Shown here piece after piece: positions 17,288 through 26,194 of a DNA stretch of 64,000 bases (the first letter of the stretch is position 1; every line of letters starts with the position of its first letter). The stretch lies in the NCBI RefSeq assembly GCF_004765785.1, contig NZ_SBIT01000006.1, positions 310,001 through 374,000 on the forward strand, read 5' to 3'. A program made the translations under genes and the position numbers. The DNA is from Halorussus ruber (lineage in GTDB: Archaea; Halobacteriota; Halobacteria; Halobacteriales; Haladaptataceae). The notes under the pieces were generated by a model. It was not told the origin of the DNA. It searched no databases and saw only the letters and a program-made list of their open reading frames with translations.

Positions 17288-18184
17288 ATGGCGCTCACCC
17301 AGTTCGTCGTCAACGGTCTGCTGGTCGGCGCGCTGTTCGCCGCCGTCGCGGTCGGGTTCGCGCTCATCTGGGGCGTGGTCGGCATCATCAACCTCGCGCA
17401 CGGCGAACTCCTCATGCTCGGGGGGTACGTCACGTACTGGCTCGTGGCGTTTTCGGGCGGGTCGGGCGGCGGGTCGATTTGGGTCGCCTTAGCCACGGTG
17501 CCGGTCGCGCTCGCGGCCCTCTACGCCGTGGGCTACCTCCTCCAGCGCCTGCTGGTCACGCACGTCGCGGACGCCGACCTCTTTCTGACGCTGCTGGTCA
17601 CGTTCGGCGTCAGCATCGTCCTCCAGCAGTTGGCGATTCAGGCGTGGAGCGCGACCCCCCGGAGCGTCGGCGCGGGGTTCGCCGACCCCTCCATCGTGAT
17701 TGCGGGCGTCTTCATCCCGAAAATCAAGCTCATCGCCTTCTTCGGAGCCATCGCGCTCACGCTCCTGCTGTGGGGCTACCTCAGGACGACGCGCAGGGGC
17801 CGAGCGATTCGCGCGGTGGCTCAGAACCCGGAGGCGGCTCGACTGGTCGGCATCGACGTGGCCCACACCCGCGCGGTCACCTTCGGCCTCTCGGCGGCCA
17901 TCGCTGGCGGGACGGGGAGTTTCGTGGCGATGATTCTGAGCGTCCAGCCGCAGATGGGGCTGGCCTACACCCTCAAGAGCTTCGTCATCGTCGTGTTCGG
18001 GGGGCTGGGGAGCATCCCTGGCGCGCTGGTCGGCGGCCTCCTGCTCGGCTCCGTCGAGGAGCTAACCGCCGGATTCGTCGGGAGCCAGTGGACCCTCGCG
18101 GTGAGTTTCTCCCTGCTGGTGGTCCTGCTACTGGTGAAACCCAGCGGTCTGTTCGGCCGGTCGGTCGAGGAGGGTGAGGGATGA
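17288..18184 (+). CDS. livH: ABC transporter permease, LivH type
   Basis: This 298-residue protein has about eight membrane helices. It starts ALTQFVVNGLLVGALFA and contains NLAHGELLMLGGYV, the conserved LivH N-terminal signature. The EAA-like coupling region RAVAQNPEAARLVGID is present, and it ends FVIVVFGGLGSIPGALVGG. It forms half of the membrane channel with LivM. The ATG at 17288 follows the livK stop by 4 bases, and its stop overlaps the livM start (ATGA). Confidence 0.93.
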   Translation: MALTQFVVNGLLVGALFAAVAVGFALIWGVVGIINLAHGELLMLGGYVTYWLVAFSGGSGGGSIWVALATVPVALAALYAVGYLLQRLLVTHVADADLFLTLLVTFGVSIVLQQLAIQAWSATPRSVGAGFADPSIVIAGVFIPKIKLIAFFGAIALTLLLWGYLRTTRRGRAIRAVAQNPEAARLVGIDVAHTRAVTFGLSAAIAGGTGSFVAMILSVQPQMGLAYTLKSFVIVVFGGLGSIPGALVGGLLLGSVEELTAGFVGSQWTLAVSFSLLVVLLLVKPSGLFGRSVEEGEG

Positions 18185-19266
18185 GTGGAGAGTCCGCCAA
18201 GGCGACTGGCTCCAGAAGCTCCCTCGCCCGCGTCCTCTCGGCGCTCAGCGACCGGGCGTGGCTCCTGCTGGGCCTCCTCGTCGCTGTCGGCGCGATGCTC
18301 CCGACCGCGGGCCTCTCGGGGTTCTACCTCACGGTGGTCGTCCAGATGTACATCTTCGCGGTACTGGCGCTGTCGTGGGACCTCGTGGGCGGCCAGACCG
18401 GCTACCCGAGTTTCGGCAACATGGCCTTCTTCGGCTTCGGGGCGTACACCACCGCCATCCTGCTGAAAGACTGGGGGGTCGCCTTCTTCCCGGCGGTCCT
18501 CGCGGCCGGGCCGGTCGCGGTCGTCTTCGCGCTGGTCATCGGCCTCGCGGTCCTGCGACTCCGGGGCGGCTACTTCGCCATCGCCACGCTCGGGGTCCTG
18601 CTGGTCTCGGTCCAACTCAGTCGCAACTTCGAGTTCACGGGCGGGGCCAGCGGGAAGATTCTGTTCGACATCCCGCCGGAGAACACCTTCTACTACGTCT
18701 TCCTCGCCATCTTGGCGGTCGAGGCGGCGGTCGCGCTCTACCTGACCCGGACCCGGTTCGGCTACGTGCTGAACGCGATTCGGGACGACGAGGGCCGAGC
18801 CACCGCGATGGGCGTCAACACGACCTACTACAAGACCGCGGCGTGGATGCTCTCGGCGCTGTTCACCGGCTGGGTCGGCGGCGCGTGGGGCGCGTTCAAC
18901 ACCTTCGTGGACCCACAGACCGCCTACAACCTGGGCTGGAACGTCGAACTCATCACGATGGCGCTCATCGGCGGCGCGGGCACGGTTGCCGGGCCGATTC
19001 TGGGTGCGTTCGGCCTGACGCTCGCCATCTTCGTCGTGGACACCGTCTTTCCGGGCTGGCAACTCGTCGCGCTCGGTCTGGTCATCATCGCCACGGTCCT
19101 CCTACTCCCAGACGGCATCGTCGGGACTTTGGAGGAGCGCGCCGCGGCGATGGAATATTACGAGATGGGCGGCGAGGCCGCGGCCGACTCCTCGGCCGCG
19201 GCCGCCGACGAAACGCCGGGGTCGAGCGACCCCGACGTGGGCGACCCGGAGGTGAGCGACTCGTGA
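18181..19266 (+). CDS. livM: ABC transporter permease, LivM type
   Basis: This 361-residue permease has about ten membrane helices. Family signatures are LVGGQTGYPSFGNMAFFGFG and the coupling region LNAIRDDEGRATAMGVN, followed by ALIGGAGTVAGPILGA. The C-terminal tail of about 40 residues is acidic and Ala/Ser-rich, beyond usual family length. Start and stop both overlap neighbours (ATGA with livH, GTGA with livG), so the operon is tightly coupled. Confidence 0.93.
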   Translation: MSGESAKATGSRSSLARVLSALSDRAWLLLGLLVAVGAMLPTAGLSGFYLTVVVQMYIFAVLALSWDLVGGQTGYPSFGNMAFFGFGAYTTAILLKDWGVAFFPAVLAAGPVAVVFALVIGLAVLRLRGGYFAIATLGVLLVSVQLSRNFEFTGGASGKILFDIPPENTFYYVFLAILAVEAAVALYLTRTRFGYVLNAIRDDEGRATAMGVNTTYYKTAAWMLSALFTGWVGGAWGAFNTFVDPQTAYNLGWNVELITMALIGGAGTVAGPILGAFGLTLAIFVVDTVFPGWQLVALGLVIIATVLLLPDGIVGTLEERAAAMEYYEMGGEAAADSSAAAADETPGSSDPDVGDPEVSDS

Positions 19267-20090
19267 GCGCAGAGACGGGGTCCGAATCCGAGGCCGACGC
19301 GGCGGAGTCCGGCGTCGAGACCTCGACGCCGGACTCCGAAATCGAGTCGTCCGGCGACCCCATCCTGCGCGTCGAGGAGCTGACCAAGCGATTCGGCGGC
19401 CTGACCGCGGTGGACCACGTCAACGCCGAGGTCCGCGAGGGGGAAATCGTCGGTCTCATCGGGCCGAACGGGTCGGGAAAGACCACGCTGTTCGACTGCG
19501 TCGCGGGTCGCCAGCACCCCGACGAGGGGTCGGTGTTCCTCCGCGGCGAGGCCGTCACCGAGTGGCCCGAGCATCGCATCGCCGGGGCTGGCCTCGGTCG
19601 GATGTTCCAGCACACGCGCATCTACGACGGGATGTCGGTCCTGCGCAACATGCTGGTCTCGGCCAGCGAGGACCGCACCGTCGCTCGGCTCTTCCGACCG
19701 CCGAGCGACGAGGCCCGCGAGCGCGCCGAGGAGTTACTGAAGCGCGTGGATTTGTGGGGCCTGCGCGAGATGCGGGCGGGCCGGATGAGCTTCGGCCAGC
19801 AGAAACTGCTGGAGTTCGCCATGCTCCTGATGTCGGACCCCGACCTCCTGCTGATGGACGAACCGGCGGGCGGCATCAACCCCTCGATGATTCGCCGGAT
19901 GCTCGACTACATCCGCGAGGCAAACGAGGGCGGGGTGACCATCTTCCTCATCGAACACAACATGGACGTGGTGATGGACGTCTCCGACAGGGTGTACGTC
20001 CTCGCACACGGCGAGAAGATAGCCGAGGGGACGCCCGAGGACATTCAGTCGAACCAGCGCGTCGTCGATGCCTATCTGGGGAGGGAGTGA
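19263..20090 (+). CDS. livG: ABC transporter ATP-binding protein, LivG type
   Basis: This 275-residue ATPase starts at a GTG at 19263 that overlaps the livM stop. Residues 1-32 are an acidic Ser/Glu-rich extension typical of halophiles. Walker A is GPNGSGKTT (residues 67-75), followed by the Q-loop region GRMFQHTRIYDGM, an ABC signature variant RMSFGQQK, Walker B LLLMDEPAGG and the H-loop LIEHNMD. The signature replaces the usual SGGQ with FGQQ, which is common in LivG-type proteins. It energises the importer together with LivF. Confidence 0.92.
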   Translation: MSAETGSESEADAAESGVETSTPDSEIESSGDPILRVEELTKRFGGLTAVDHVNAEVREGEIVGLIGPNGSGKTTLFDCVAGRQHPDEGSVFLRGEAVTEWPEHRIAGAGLGRMFQHTRIYDGMSVLRNMLVSASEDRTVARLFRPPSDEARERAEELLKRVDLWGLREMRAGRMSFGQQKLLEFAMLLMSDPDLLLMDEPAGGINPSMIRRMLDYIREANEGGVTIFLIEHNMDVVMDVSDRVYVLAHGEKIAEGTPEDIQSNQRVVDAYLGRE

Positions 20091-20091
20091 G

Positions 20092-20832
20092 ATGGCCGAG
20101 ACCGAACCCCCGGAAGCGACCGACGCCCTCCTCGAGCTCTCGGACGTGACCGCGGGCTACGGAAACACCACCGTCGTCCACGACGTTGACTTGGGCGTCG
20201 GCGAGGGCGAAATCGCCTGCCTCGTGGGTCCCAACGGCTCCGGCAAGAGCACCGTGATGAAGTCCATCTACGGCTTCGCCGACGTGTTCGAGGGGACCAT
20301 CTCGTTCAACGGCGAGGAGGTGACCCACCGAACTCCGCAGGACAGTCTGCGCTCGGGCGTGAGCTACGTCCTCCAGTCGTCCAGCGTCTTCCCGGACATG
20401 TCGGTCCACGAGAACCTGCTGATGGGCGGGTACGTCTTCGGCGACGACGACCGGGCGGCCCGGCGCGCCGAAGAACTCTACGACGAGTTCCCTCGACTGG
20501 ACGAGCGCCGCGAGCAGGCGGCCGGGATGCTCTCGGGCGGCGAGCGCAGACTGCTCGAACTCGCCCGCGGACTGGTCGTCGAGCCGAAACTGATGCTGTT
20601 GGACGAGCCGAGCATCGGCCTCGAACCGACCTACATCGAGCAGGTGTTCGACCGGATTCGACAGCTCAACGAGTTGGGAACCACGATTCTGCTGGTCGAA
20701 CAGAACGCCGAGAAGGGCCTCTCGATTGCGGACAGGGGGTACGTGCTGGCAAGCGGCGAGATAAAGTTCGCGGGCACCGGGACCGAGTTGCTGGAAGACG
20801 AGGAGGTCGGTCGGCTCTACCTCGGCGGGTGA
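20092..20832 (+). CDS. livF: ABC transporter ATP-binding protein, LivF type
   Basis: This 246-residue ATPase has Walker A GPNGSGKST (residues 46-54), Q-loop region YVLQSSSVFPDM, signature LSGGERRLLEL, Walker B LMLLDEPSIGL and H-loop LLVEQNAEKG. It starts 1 base after the livG stop. It is the last transporter gene of the livKHMGF set. The substrate of the importer cannot be told from the ATPases. Confidence 0.93.
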   Translation: MAETEPPEATDALLELSDVTAGYGNTTVVHDVDLGVGEGEIACLVGPNGSGKSTVMKSIYGFADVFEGTISFNGEEVTHRTPQDSLRSGVSYVLQSSSVFPDMSVHENLLMGGYVFGDDDRAARRAEELYDEFPRLDERREQAAGMLSGGERRLLELARGLVVEPKLMLLDEPSIGLEPTYIEQVFDRIRQLNELGTTILLVEQNAEKGLSIADRGYVLASGEIKFAGTGTELLEDEEVGRLYLGG

Positions 20833-20927
20833 GCGGTCCGCTCGCCCGCCCGACTCCCCCGACTCGCCCGGTCCCGACGGGCCCGCGCGGCAGAACGCTG
20901 ATACGACCGCCGCGCGAATCGCCAGTC

Positions 20928-22499
20928 GTGACTCTCTCCGAACTCCCGGCGCGCGCCGACTCGGCCGCGCTCTCGCGGCTGGCCGCCTCGGTGCCGACCG
21001 AGGGCGACCGCGAGGAGATTCCGGTCGAAGCGCCGTACTCGGGCGATACTATACAAACGATTCCCGCGAGCACCGACGCGGACGTGAGCGCGGCCGTCGA
21101 GCGCGCCCGCGAGGCCCAGAAGCTGTGGGCCGACCGGCCGATTTCGGAGCGCGCCGAGGCCGTCCTTCGGTTTCACGACCTCGTGCTGGACGAGCGCACG
21201 GAACTCCTCGACGTGGCGCAACTCGAAAGCGGGAAGGCCCGCCTCGACGCCTTCGAGGAGGTGCTGGACGTGGCGACGACCGCGCGCCACTACGCCTACC
21301 GCGCGGCGGACTACCTCGCGCCCGAGCGCCGGAAGGGCGCGCTCCCGCTGATGACGGACACCCGGGTCTACCGCCACCCGATTGGGGTGGTCGGCATCGT
21401 CTCACCGTGGAACTACCCCCTGACGCTCTCGGTCTCGGACGCGCTTCCGGCCCTGCTGGCGGGCAACGCGGTGGTCCTCAAGCCCGCCGAGGAGACGCCG
21501 TTTTCCGCCCTGTTGCTCCGAGACCTCCTCCGCGAGGCGGGCGTGCCCGACGACGTGTTCCAGGTCGTCACGGGGCGCGGGGGCGAGGCGGGTGCGGCGG
21601 TGGTCGAGGAGTCCGACTTCGTCTGCTTCACGGGCGGGACCGAGACCGGGCGGACAGTCGCCGAGCGGGCGGGCGCGAACCTGACCGACTGCTCGCTCGA
21701 ACTCGGCGGGAAGAATCCGATGGTCGTCCTCGGGGACGCCGACCTCGAAAAGGCCGTCTCGGGCGCGGTTCAGGGTTGCTTCACGAACGCGGGACAACTC
21801 TGCATCTCCTTCGAGCGCGTCTACGTCGAGCGCGGGGTCTACGACGAGTTTCTCGACCGGTTCGTCCGTCGCACCCGGGGTCTCGACGTGGGGCCGGGCT
21901 ACGACTACGGCCCGGACGTGGGGTCGCTGGTGGGCCCCGACCAACTCGAAACCGTCGAGCGCCACGTCGAGGACGCCGTCTCGAAGGGCGCGGACGTGCT
22001 GACCGGCGGGCGCGCTCGGCCCGACCTCGGCCCCTACTTCTTCGAACCGACCATCCTGACCGGCGCGCGGGAGGGGATGAAACTGGCCCGCGAGGAGACG
22101 TTCGGCCCGGTCGTGTCGGTCGAACCGGTCGAGTCGGCGCGGGAGGCGATTCGACTGGCGAACGACTCGGCGTACGGCCTGAACGCGAGCGTCTGGACCG
22201 AGGACGGAGAGCGCGGCCGGGAGGTCGCCCGGCAAATCGAGTGCGGCACGGTGAACATCAACGACGCCTACGCCGCGGCGTGGGCCTCCGTGGACGCGCC
22301 GATGGGCGGGATGAAAGACTCCGGCCTCGGGCGGCGACACGGCCGCGAGGGGTTCTTGAAGTACACCGAGTCCCAGACCGTCGCCGAACAGCGCGCCGGG
22401 GCGGTGACTGAGCCACCCGACTGGGTTCCGGAGGGATGGTACGCCGAGGCGATGACGCTGCTGCTCCGAGCGATGAAGCGGCTTCCGGGGGTGCGGTGA
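20928..22499 (+). CDS. NAD(P)-dependent aldehyde dehydrogenase
   Basis: This 523-residue ALDH has the general base Glu258 in LELGGKNP, the nucleophile Cys292 in NAGQLCISFERV, and the PWNYPLTLSV motif that binds the cofactor. It resembles succinate-semialdehyde dehydrogenase-type enzymes. The frame is open back to a GTG at 20829 overlapping the livF stop, but the GTG at 20928 (VTLSELPARAD) gives the usual family N-terminus and has GATACG about 30 bases before it. The stop overlaps the next start (TGATG). Close coupling to a reductase and the importer suggests catabolism of the imported compound. Confidence 0.88.
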   Translation: MTLSELPARADSAALSRLAASVPTEGDREEIPVEAPYSGDTIQTIPASTDADVSAAVERAREAQKLWADRPISERAEAVLRFHDLVLDERTELLDVAQLESGKARLDAFEEVLDVATTARHYAYRAADYLAPERRKGALPLMTDTRVYRHPIGVVGIVSPWNYPLTLSVSDALPALLAGNAVVLKPAEETPFSALLLRDLLREAGVPDDVFQVVTGRGGEAGAAVVEESDFVCFTGGTETGRTVAERAGANLTDCSLELGGKNPMVVLGDADLEKAVSGAVQGCFTNAGQLCISFERVYVERGVYDEFLDRFVRRTRGLDVGPGYDYGPDVGSLVGPDQLETVERHVEDAVSKGADVLTGGRARPDLGPYFFEPTILTGAREGMKLAREETFGPVVSVEPVESAREAIRLANDSAYGLNASVWTEDGERGREVARQIECGTVNINDAYAAAWASVDAPMGGMKDSGLGRRHGREGFLKYTESQTVAEQRAGAVTEPPDWVPEGWYAEAMTLLLRAMKRLPGVR

Positions 22500-23632
22500 T
22501 GGCGAGCGCAGACGGTGCGGACTCCACCCTGGCGTCGAAATCCGTCTTCCTCACCGGCTTTCCGGGCTTTCTGGGGTCGGAACTGGTCGCGCGCCTGCTG
22601 GAGCGGTACGCTGACGACGTGACGATTCGCTGTCTGGTTCAGCCCAAATACCGGGCGTTGGCCGAGGAGCGCGCGGTCGAACTCGAAGGCGGAACGCCCG
22701 AGCGCATCGAACTCCACGAGGGCGACATCACCGAGTCGGACCTCGGCCTCGGCGCGGCCTACGACGACCTCGCGGACGACGCGGTCGAAGTCTATCACCT
22801 CGCGGCGGTGTACGACTTGGGGGTCGCCCGCGAGGTCGGCATGGCGGTCAACGTCGAGGGGACCAAGAACGTCCTCGACTTCGCGGAGTCGTGTCCGGAC
22901 CTCGAACGCTTCCAGTACGTCAGCACGTGCTACGTCAGCGGGCGACACGACGGGGTGTTCACCCACGAGGACCTCGACGTTGGCCAGGAGTTCAACAATT
23001 ACTACGAGGAGACCAAGTTCCTCGCCGAGGTGGAGGTCCAGCGCCGGATGGACGCGGGCCTGCCCGCCACGATTTACCGCCCGGCCATCACGGTCGGCGA
23101 CAGTCGAACCGGCCAAACGCAGAAGTACGACGGGCCGTACTACATTCTCCGACTGCTGGACTCGCTGCCCGCCAATCTGGGCGTCGTGCCCGCCTTCGGG
23201 AACCCGCGGGACTACGAGGTCAACGTCGTGCCGCGGAACTTCGTCGTGGACGCCATCGACCGCCTGAGCGGACTCGACGCGTCTGAAGGCGAGGTGTATC
23301 AGCTCTGCGACCCGAACCCGCCGACCGTCGCGGGGATGCTCCGGACGTTCGAGGACGCCACCGGCGAGGAGATTCGCTCGGTTGGGCTTCCGCGAGCCAG
23401 CGCGGACCTCCTCCGGCGGTCGCTCGACGGCGTGCCGGGTCTCGCGGACCTCCTCGGGGTCGAACCCGAGGTGCTTCGGTACTTCGTCCACCCGACGAGT
23501 TACACAAGCCAGAACGCGATTCGGGACCTGCGCGGGACCGGAGTAGGGTGCCCGGCGTTCGAGAGCTACGCGGACGCGCTGGTCGATTTCTACCGGGCCC
23601 ATCCCGAGATTTCGCCCGAGGCGATGGTTTGA
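22499..23632 (+). CDS. Extended SDR, thioester-reductase / fatty acyl reductase-like
   Basis: This 377-residue protein has an N-terminal NAD(P) motif (FLTGFPGFLGSELV, residues 17-30) and YVSTCYVSG. The active-site tyrosine and lysine lie in YEETK (Tyr169, Lys173). The layout (VYHLAAVYDLGV, VEGTKNVLDFA, VVPRNFVVDAID) matches the NAD-binding-4 / male-sterility group that reduces acyl thioesters to aldehydes. The start overlaps the aldehyde dehydrogenase stop. The pair could interconvert acyl-CoA, aldehyde and acid. The substrate is unknown, and a plain nucleotide-sugar epimerase is a less likely alternative. Confidence 0.8.
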   Translation: MASADGADSTLASKSVFLTGFPGFLGSELVARLLERYADDVTIRCLVQPKYRALAEERAVELEGGTPERIELHEGDITESDLGLGAAYDDLADDAVEVYHLAAVYDLGVAREVGMAVNVEGTKNVLDFAESCPDLERFQYVSTCYVSGRHDGVFTHEDLDVGQEFNNYYEETKFLAEVEVQRRMDAGLPATIYRPAITVGDSRTGQTQKYDGPYYILRLLDSLPANLGVVPAFGNPRDYEVNVVPRNFVVDAIDRLSGLDASEGEVYQLCDPNPPTVAGMLRTFEDATGEEIRSVGLPRASADLLRRSLDGVPGLADLLGVEPEVLRYFVHPTSYTSQNAIRDLRGTGVGCPAFESYADALVDFYRAHPEISPEAMV

Positions 23633-23780
23633 GTTTGTCGGCCAGAAAGAATTGTCTTCGATTGTTTAGAAAACGAAACCCATCGTTAGGAGATTGTTTA
23701 GTTGTCTCTTCTCTCGAACCCTCTTTACACCGTGGCTACGCACACGTGTACTGCTTGCGGCGAGAAAACAACGGGGGAAG

Positions 23781-23936
23781 CTACACTTCCACTTCTTTCC
23801 ACTCGACGCCGTCGTCGCTCTTCAGCAGTTCGGGCTTGCCGAGCGGGAGCGACCCGAACAGGGCGTAGTGAACGCCGAATGCGACTGCGACCAATCCGAC
23901 GAGGGCGAACAGACCGCGCTTGAGTTTGCAGGCCAT
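23781..23936 (-). CDS. Small one-helix membrane protein beside the halocin gene
   Basis: A 51-residue reading frame runs from ATG at 23936 to TAG at 23781. It begins MACKLKRGLFALVG, has one membrane helix (about residues 9-27), and ends in a charged tail (LLKSDDGVEWKEVEV) predicted outside or inside by orientation. It has one cysteine. It is divergent from the halocin-like gene, sharing a 133-base AT-rich control region. Codon use is like its neighbours and all six wobble-rich codons are GC-ending, which supports real coding. It could be an immunity or accessory peptide, but that is only inferred from position. Confidence 0.6.
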   Translation of the reverse strand: MACKLKRGLFALVGLVAVAFGVHYALFGSLPLGKPELLKSDDGVEWKEVEV

Positions 23937-24005
23937 GTTCGACCGAAGGAACCGACTCTAAATCAGAGCATCGATTCGGTAGGTCGCAATGTGCGGATAC
24001 GTCCA

Positions 24006-24065
24006 TAAATAATTATGTATTATATAATATAAAGAAAATATTAAATATTTGCATTAAATAACGCA
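24006..24065. promoter_or_regulatory. AT-rich divergent promoter region of the halocin-like gene
   Basis: About 60 bases are over 85 percent A+T, in sharp contrast to the surroundings. ATTAAATATTT at 24040-24050 lies 20-30 bases before the GTG at 24070 and is the likely TATA box for a leaderless transcript. Further TATATAATATAA copies upstream could serve the divergent small gene or alternative starts. Confidence 0.55.
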
Positions 24066-24069
24066 TAGT

Positions 24070-26115
24070 GTGAAAAATAATAGCGAGGCCATAATTTCGA
24101 GACGGAACGTACTCAGATCACTCGGTGTCGCGGGTGCCGCAACCGCGTCGGCGACCGGCGTCACGCCCGACGAACTCAACGTGTTCGGCAAGGCGCGTGC
24201 CGACAAGTCCACGGATTCCCATTCGGTGATTATCGAGTCGGCCGGAACCGCAACCTACGAGTTCAGCGTCACCGGCCTGCTCTCACCGACCGACGCGCCC
24301 GCGAGAGCCGTCAAAGAGGGAACTGCGACGGCTCGACTCGACGGCGGCCGACACGAGTTCACGTTCACCGGGGAGTTCACCTCGTTCGACGTGACGGGCG
24401 ACGCCACGGTCACGGTTGACGGTCGATCCTTCGACTACGAGGCTTTCCCCCACGAGACGCTGGAAATCGTCGCTCAGGGGTCGGTCTCCTACGACGTGTC
24501 GGCGAGCGGTGCAGTCGAAGTGACCGAGGGAACCGCGAGTAGCGTCGGCGACCGTCGAGTCGAAGGCACGGTTTCTGGCGGGTCTCACGTTCTCTCTTAC
24601 GCCGGCGAGTTGACCTATCTCGACCTTGACGGCGACGCGACGCTCGTCCACAACGGAACAGAAGTTGACACCGACACCCCGCTCCCGCTGACTAACCTCG
24701 GCGAGGCCACCGTCGAAGCCCGCGGGAGGCCCTACTCGCTCACGTTCGGTCACGAAGCCGCAGTCAGAAACGAACAGTCGAATGCTCAGAGCGAGACCGC
24801 CCAAGGCGTCGTCAAGTCCGACACGCCCGGCGGAACGACGACTATCGACTACATCGGTGGGTTCGTGTCGCTCGACGTTCCCGGCCTAGGGACCGTTACC
24901 GCGCCGCCGGAGGCCCAGCGTCTGGAGTTCGAAGCCACGGGCGATTCCGCCGTAACTTTCACCGTCCGCTCTTCGGGGCAGTTCGAGAACGGACAAAGCG
25001 TCAAGGAAATTACCTTGGAAACCGGTGAAGTAGAGTTAGTGAGCGGTACGGGTCGTCCGACCGAGGTTTCGGTCTCGGCCGCGAAGGGCAACCGCGGCGT
25101 CGACGTGACGCTCGATTACGGCGCGGCCGAGGAACGGATCGACCGTTCGGTTGCGCTCCAACTCGCCGCCCGGATGGAGCGAAACGACAAGGTCCAGACG
25201 CTGATTCAAGCGGCGGAGAAGCATGGTCGAGTCCGCCGTGACGTCGGTGCCATCACCGCCATCTCTCCGCCAGCAGGAGAGCGATTCACTAATCGGAACA
25301 CGGTCACGTTCGACCTCACGGACCTTCGGCGGGGAGACAGCGCGCAACTGCTCGCTACTGAGAATCCCGAGACGACGAACGGGTACGTCAGTTACGAGTG
25401 GGAGACATCTGACGGGTTCACCCGGAAGCAGGCGTTCGACTCGTTCGACGACGGGCAGGTCAGCACCCAGTCGAAGGGTAACTCCTTGCTAGACTCGAAC
25501 GCGTTCATCGAGGACTACAGCGTCGAGAGCAACGGCGTCAGCGTGGCGAGTACGGGAACGACTCTGGCGACGACGACAGTCGTGTTCAACGTCGACGCCT
25601 TCCGGACGGCCCACCAGCAGACGGACCAAGTTCGGACGCAGGGCCTCATCAACGACTTCTGGAACGCGATTCAGAACGCCATCAACTGGTGTGCGGACGC
25701 GTTCTCCAGCGTCGACACAAAGGACCTCGAAGAGGTCGGGGGTGACGTACTCATCACGTCCCACACCGTCAAGTTCGACCTCGCCGAGGAACTCTCTGAC
25801 GAGGGGGACCTGCCGCGAGGATTCAAGGCCGCGACATTCCTGTACAGTTCGGCGATAACGTTCGCCAAGACCGACGCCGCCCAGCAATTGGCGAACTCCG
25901 GGACCGTCACGTACTGCTCGGCCTGTGGGGCTACAGTACAAGTAGCGTGGGACCTCGGCTGTAACGCCGCGAGTCCGTACATCTGCGGAGCCGCGGGCAT
26001 CGCCAGCGGTGGAGTCGGACTAGTCGCGTGTGCCACGTTCCTGAGCCTGCTGTGCAACCTTCCGAACACTGAATCGAACGCCGAGTGGGTCTGCAACGAG
26101 GCCGGAGCCTGCTGA
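24070..26115 (+). CDS. Halocin C8-like bacteriocin precursor with a very long leader region
   Basis: This 681-residue protein starts with GTG at 24070. A Tat signal (SRRNVLRSLGVAG, residues 10-22) leads to about three beta-rich repeats of roughly 78 residues (51-118, 129-196, 208-280, with a partial fourth). A longer region without cysteine clusters follows. The last 66 residues (616-681) hold eight of the nine cysteines: CSACGATVQ, DLGCNAASPYICGAAGI, then VACATF, LLCN and WVCNEAGAC. From memory, mature halocin C8 has the same order (CSAC, GCSAAGGFICGLLGI, CNRAGLC) with ten cysteines. Two positions are missing here, one replaced by Trp. HalC8 is released from a 283-residue precursor whose N-terminal part gives immunity, so this precursor is more than twice as long. 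Processing and activity are inferred. Confidence 0.82.
   Translation: MKNNSEAIISRRNVLRSLGVAGAATASATGVTPDELNVFGKARADKSTDSHSVIIESAGTATYEFSVTGLLSPTDAPARAVKEGTATARLDGGRHEFTFTGEFTSFDVTGDATVTVDGRSFDYEAFPHETLEIVAQGSVSYDVSASGAVEVTEGTASSVGDRRVEGTVSGGSHVLSYAGELTYLDLDGDATLVHNGTEVDTDTPLPLTNLGEATVEARGRPYSLTFGHEAAVRNEQSNAQSETAQGVVKSDTPGGTTTIDYIGGFVSLDVPGLGTVTAPPEAQRLEFEATGDSAVTFTVRSSGQFENGQSVKEITLETGEVELVSGTGRPTEVSVSAAKGNRGVDVTLDYGAAEERIDRSVALQLAARMERNDKVQTLIQAAEKHGRVRRDVGAITAISPPAGERFTNRNTVTFDLTDLRRGDSAQLLATENPETTNGYVSYEWETSDGFTRKQAFDSFDDGQVSTQSKGNSLLDSNAFIEDYSVESNGVSVASTGTTLATTTVVFNVDAFRTAHQQTDQVRTQGLINDFWNAIQNAINWCADAFSSVDTKDLEEVGGDVLITSHTVKFDLAEELSDEGDLPRGFKAATFLYSSAITFAKTDAAQQLANSGTVTYCSACGATVQVAWDLGCNAASPYICGAAGIASGGVGLVACATFLSLLCNLPNTESNAEWVCNEAGAC
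25915..26112 (+). other. Predicted halocin-like mature peptide region
   Basis: This encodes residues 616-681 of the precursor, from the first cysteine of CSAC to the final cysteine before the stop. The eight cysteines and a hydrophobic Gly/Ala-rich centre (GIASGGVGLVACATFLSLL) are the hallmark of the halocin C8 family. The exact N-terminus of a mature peptide is not visible. It would lie a few residues before Cys616, near NSGTVTY. Confidence 0.65.
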
Positions 26116-26166
26116 GACCCCGGTAACTCCGATTTTTCGCGTTTCGTCATTCCGGACCCGAAACGG

Positions 26167-26194
26167 GAGAACCGTCTGGAAATAGACGGTTCTC
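26167..26194. terminator. Hairpin between convergent halocin-like and small membrane genes
   Basis: An 11-base perfect stem (26167-26177 with 26184-26194) encloses a 6-base loop. It starts 52 bases after the halocin-like stop and overlaps the stop of the convergent small gene. It may end transcription in both directions. Confidence 0.5.

Noticed and set aside
24006..24065. A replication origin, suggested by the AT-rich tract
   Set aside because: No origin repeats or orc1/cdc6 gene nearby; the position directly before a start fits a promoter.
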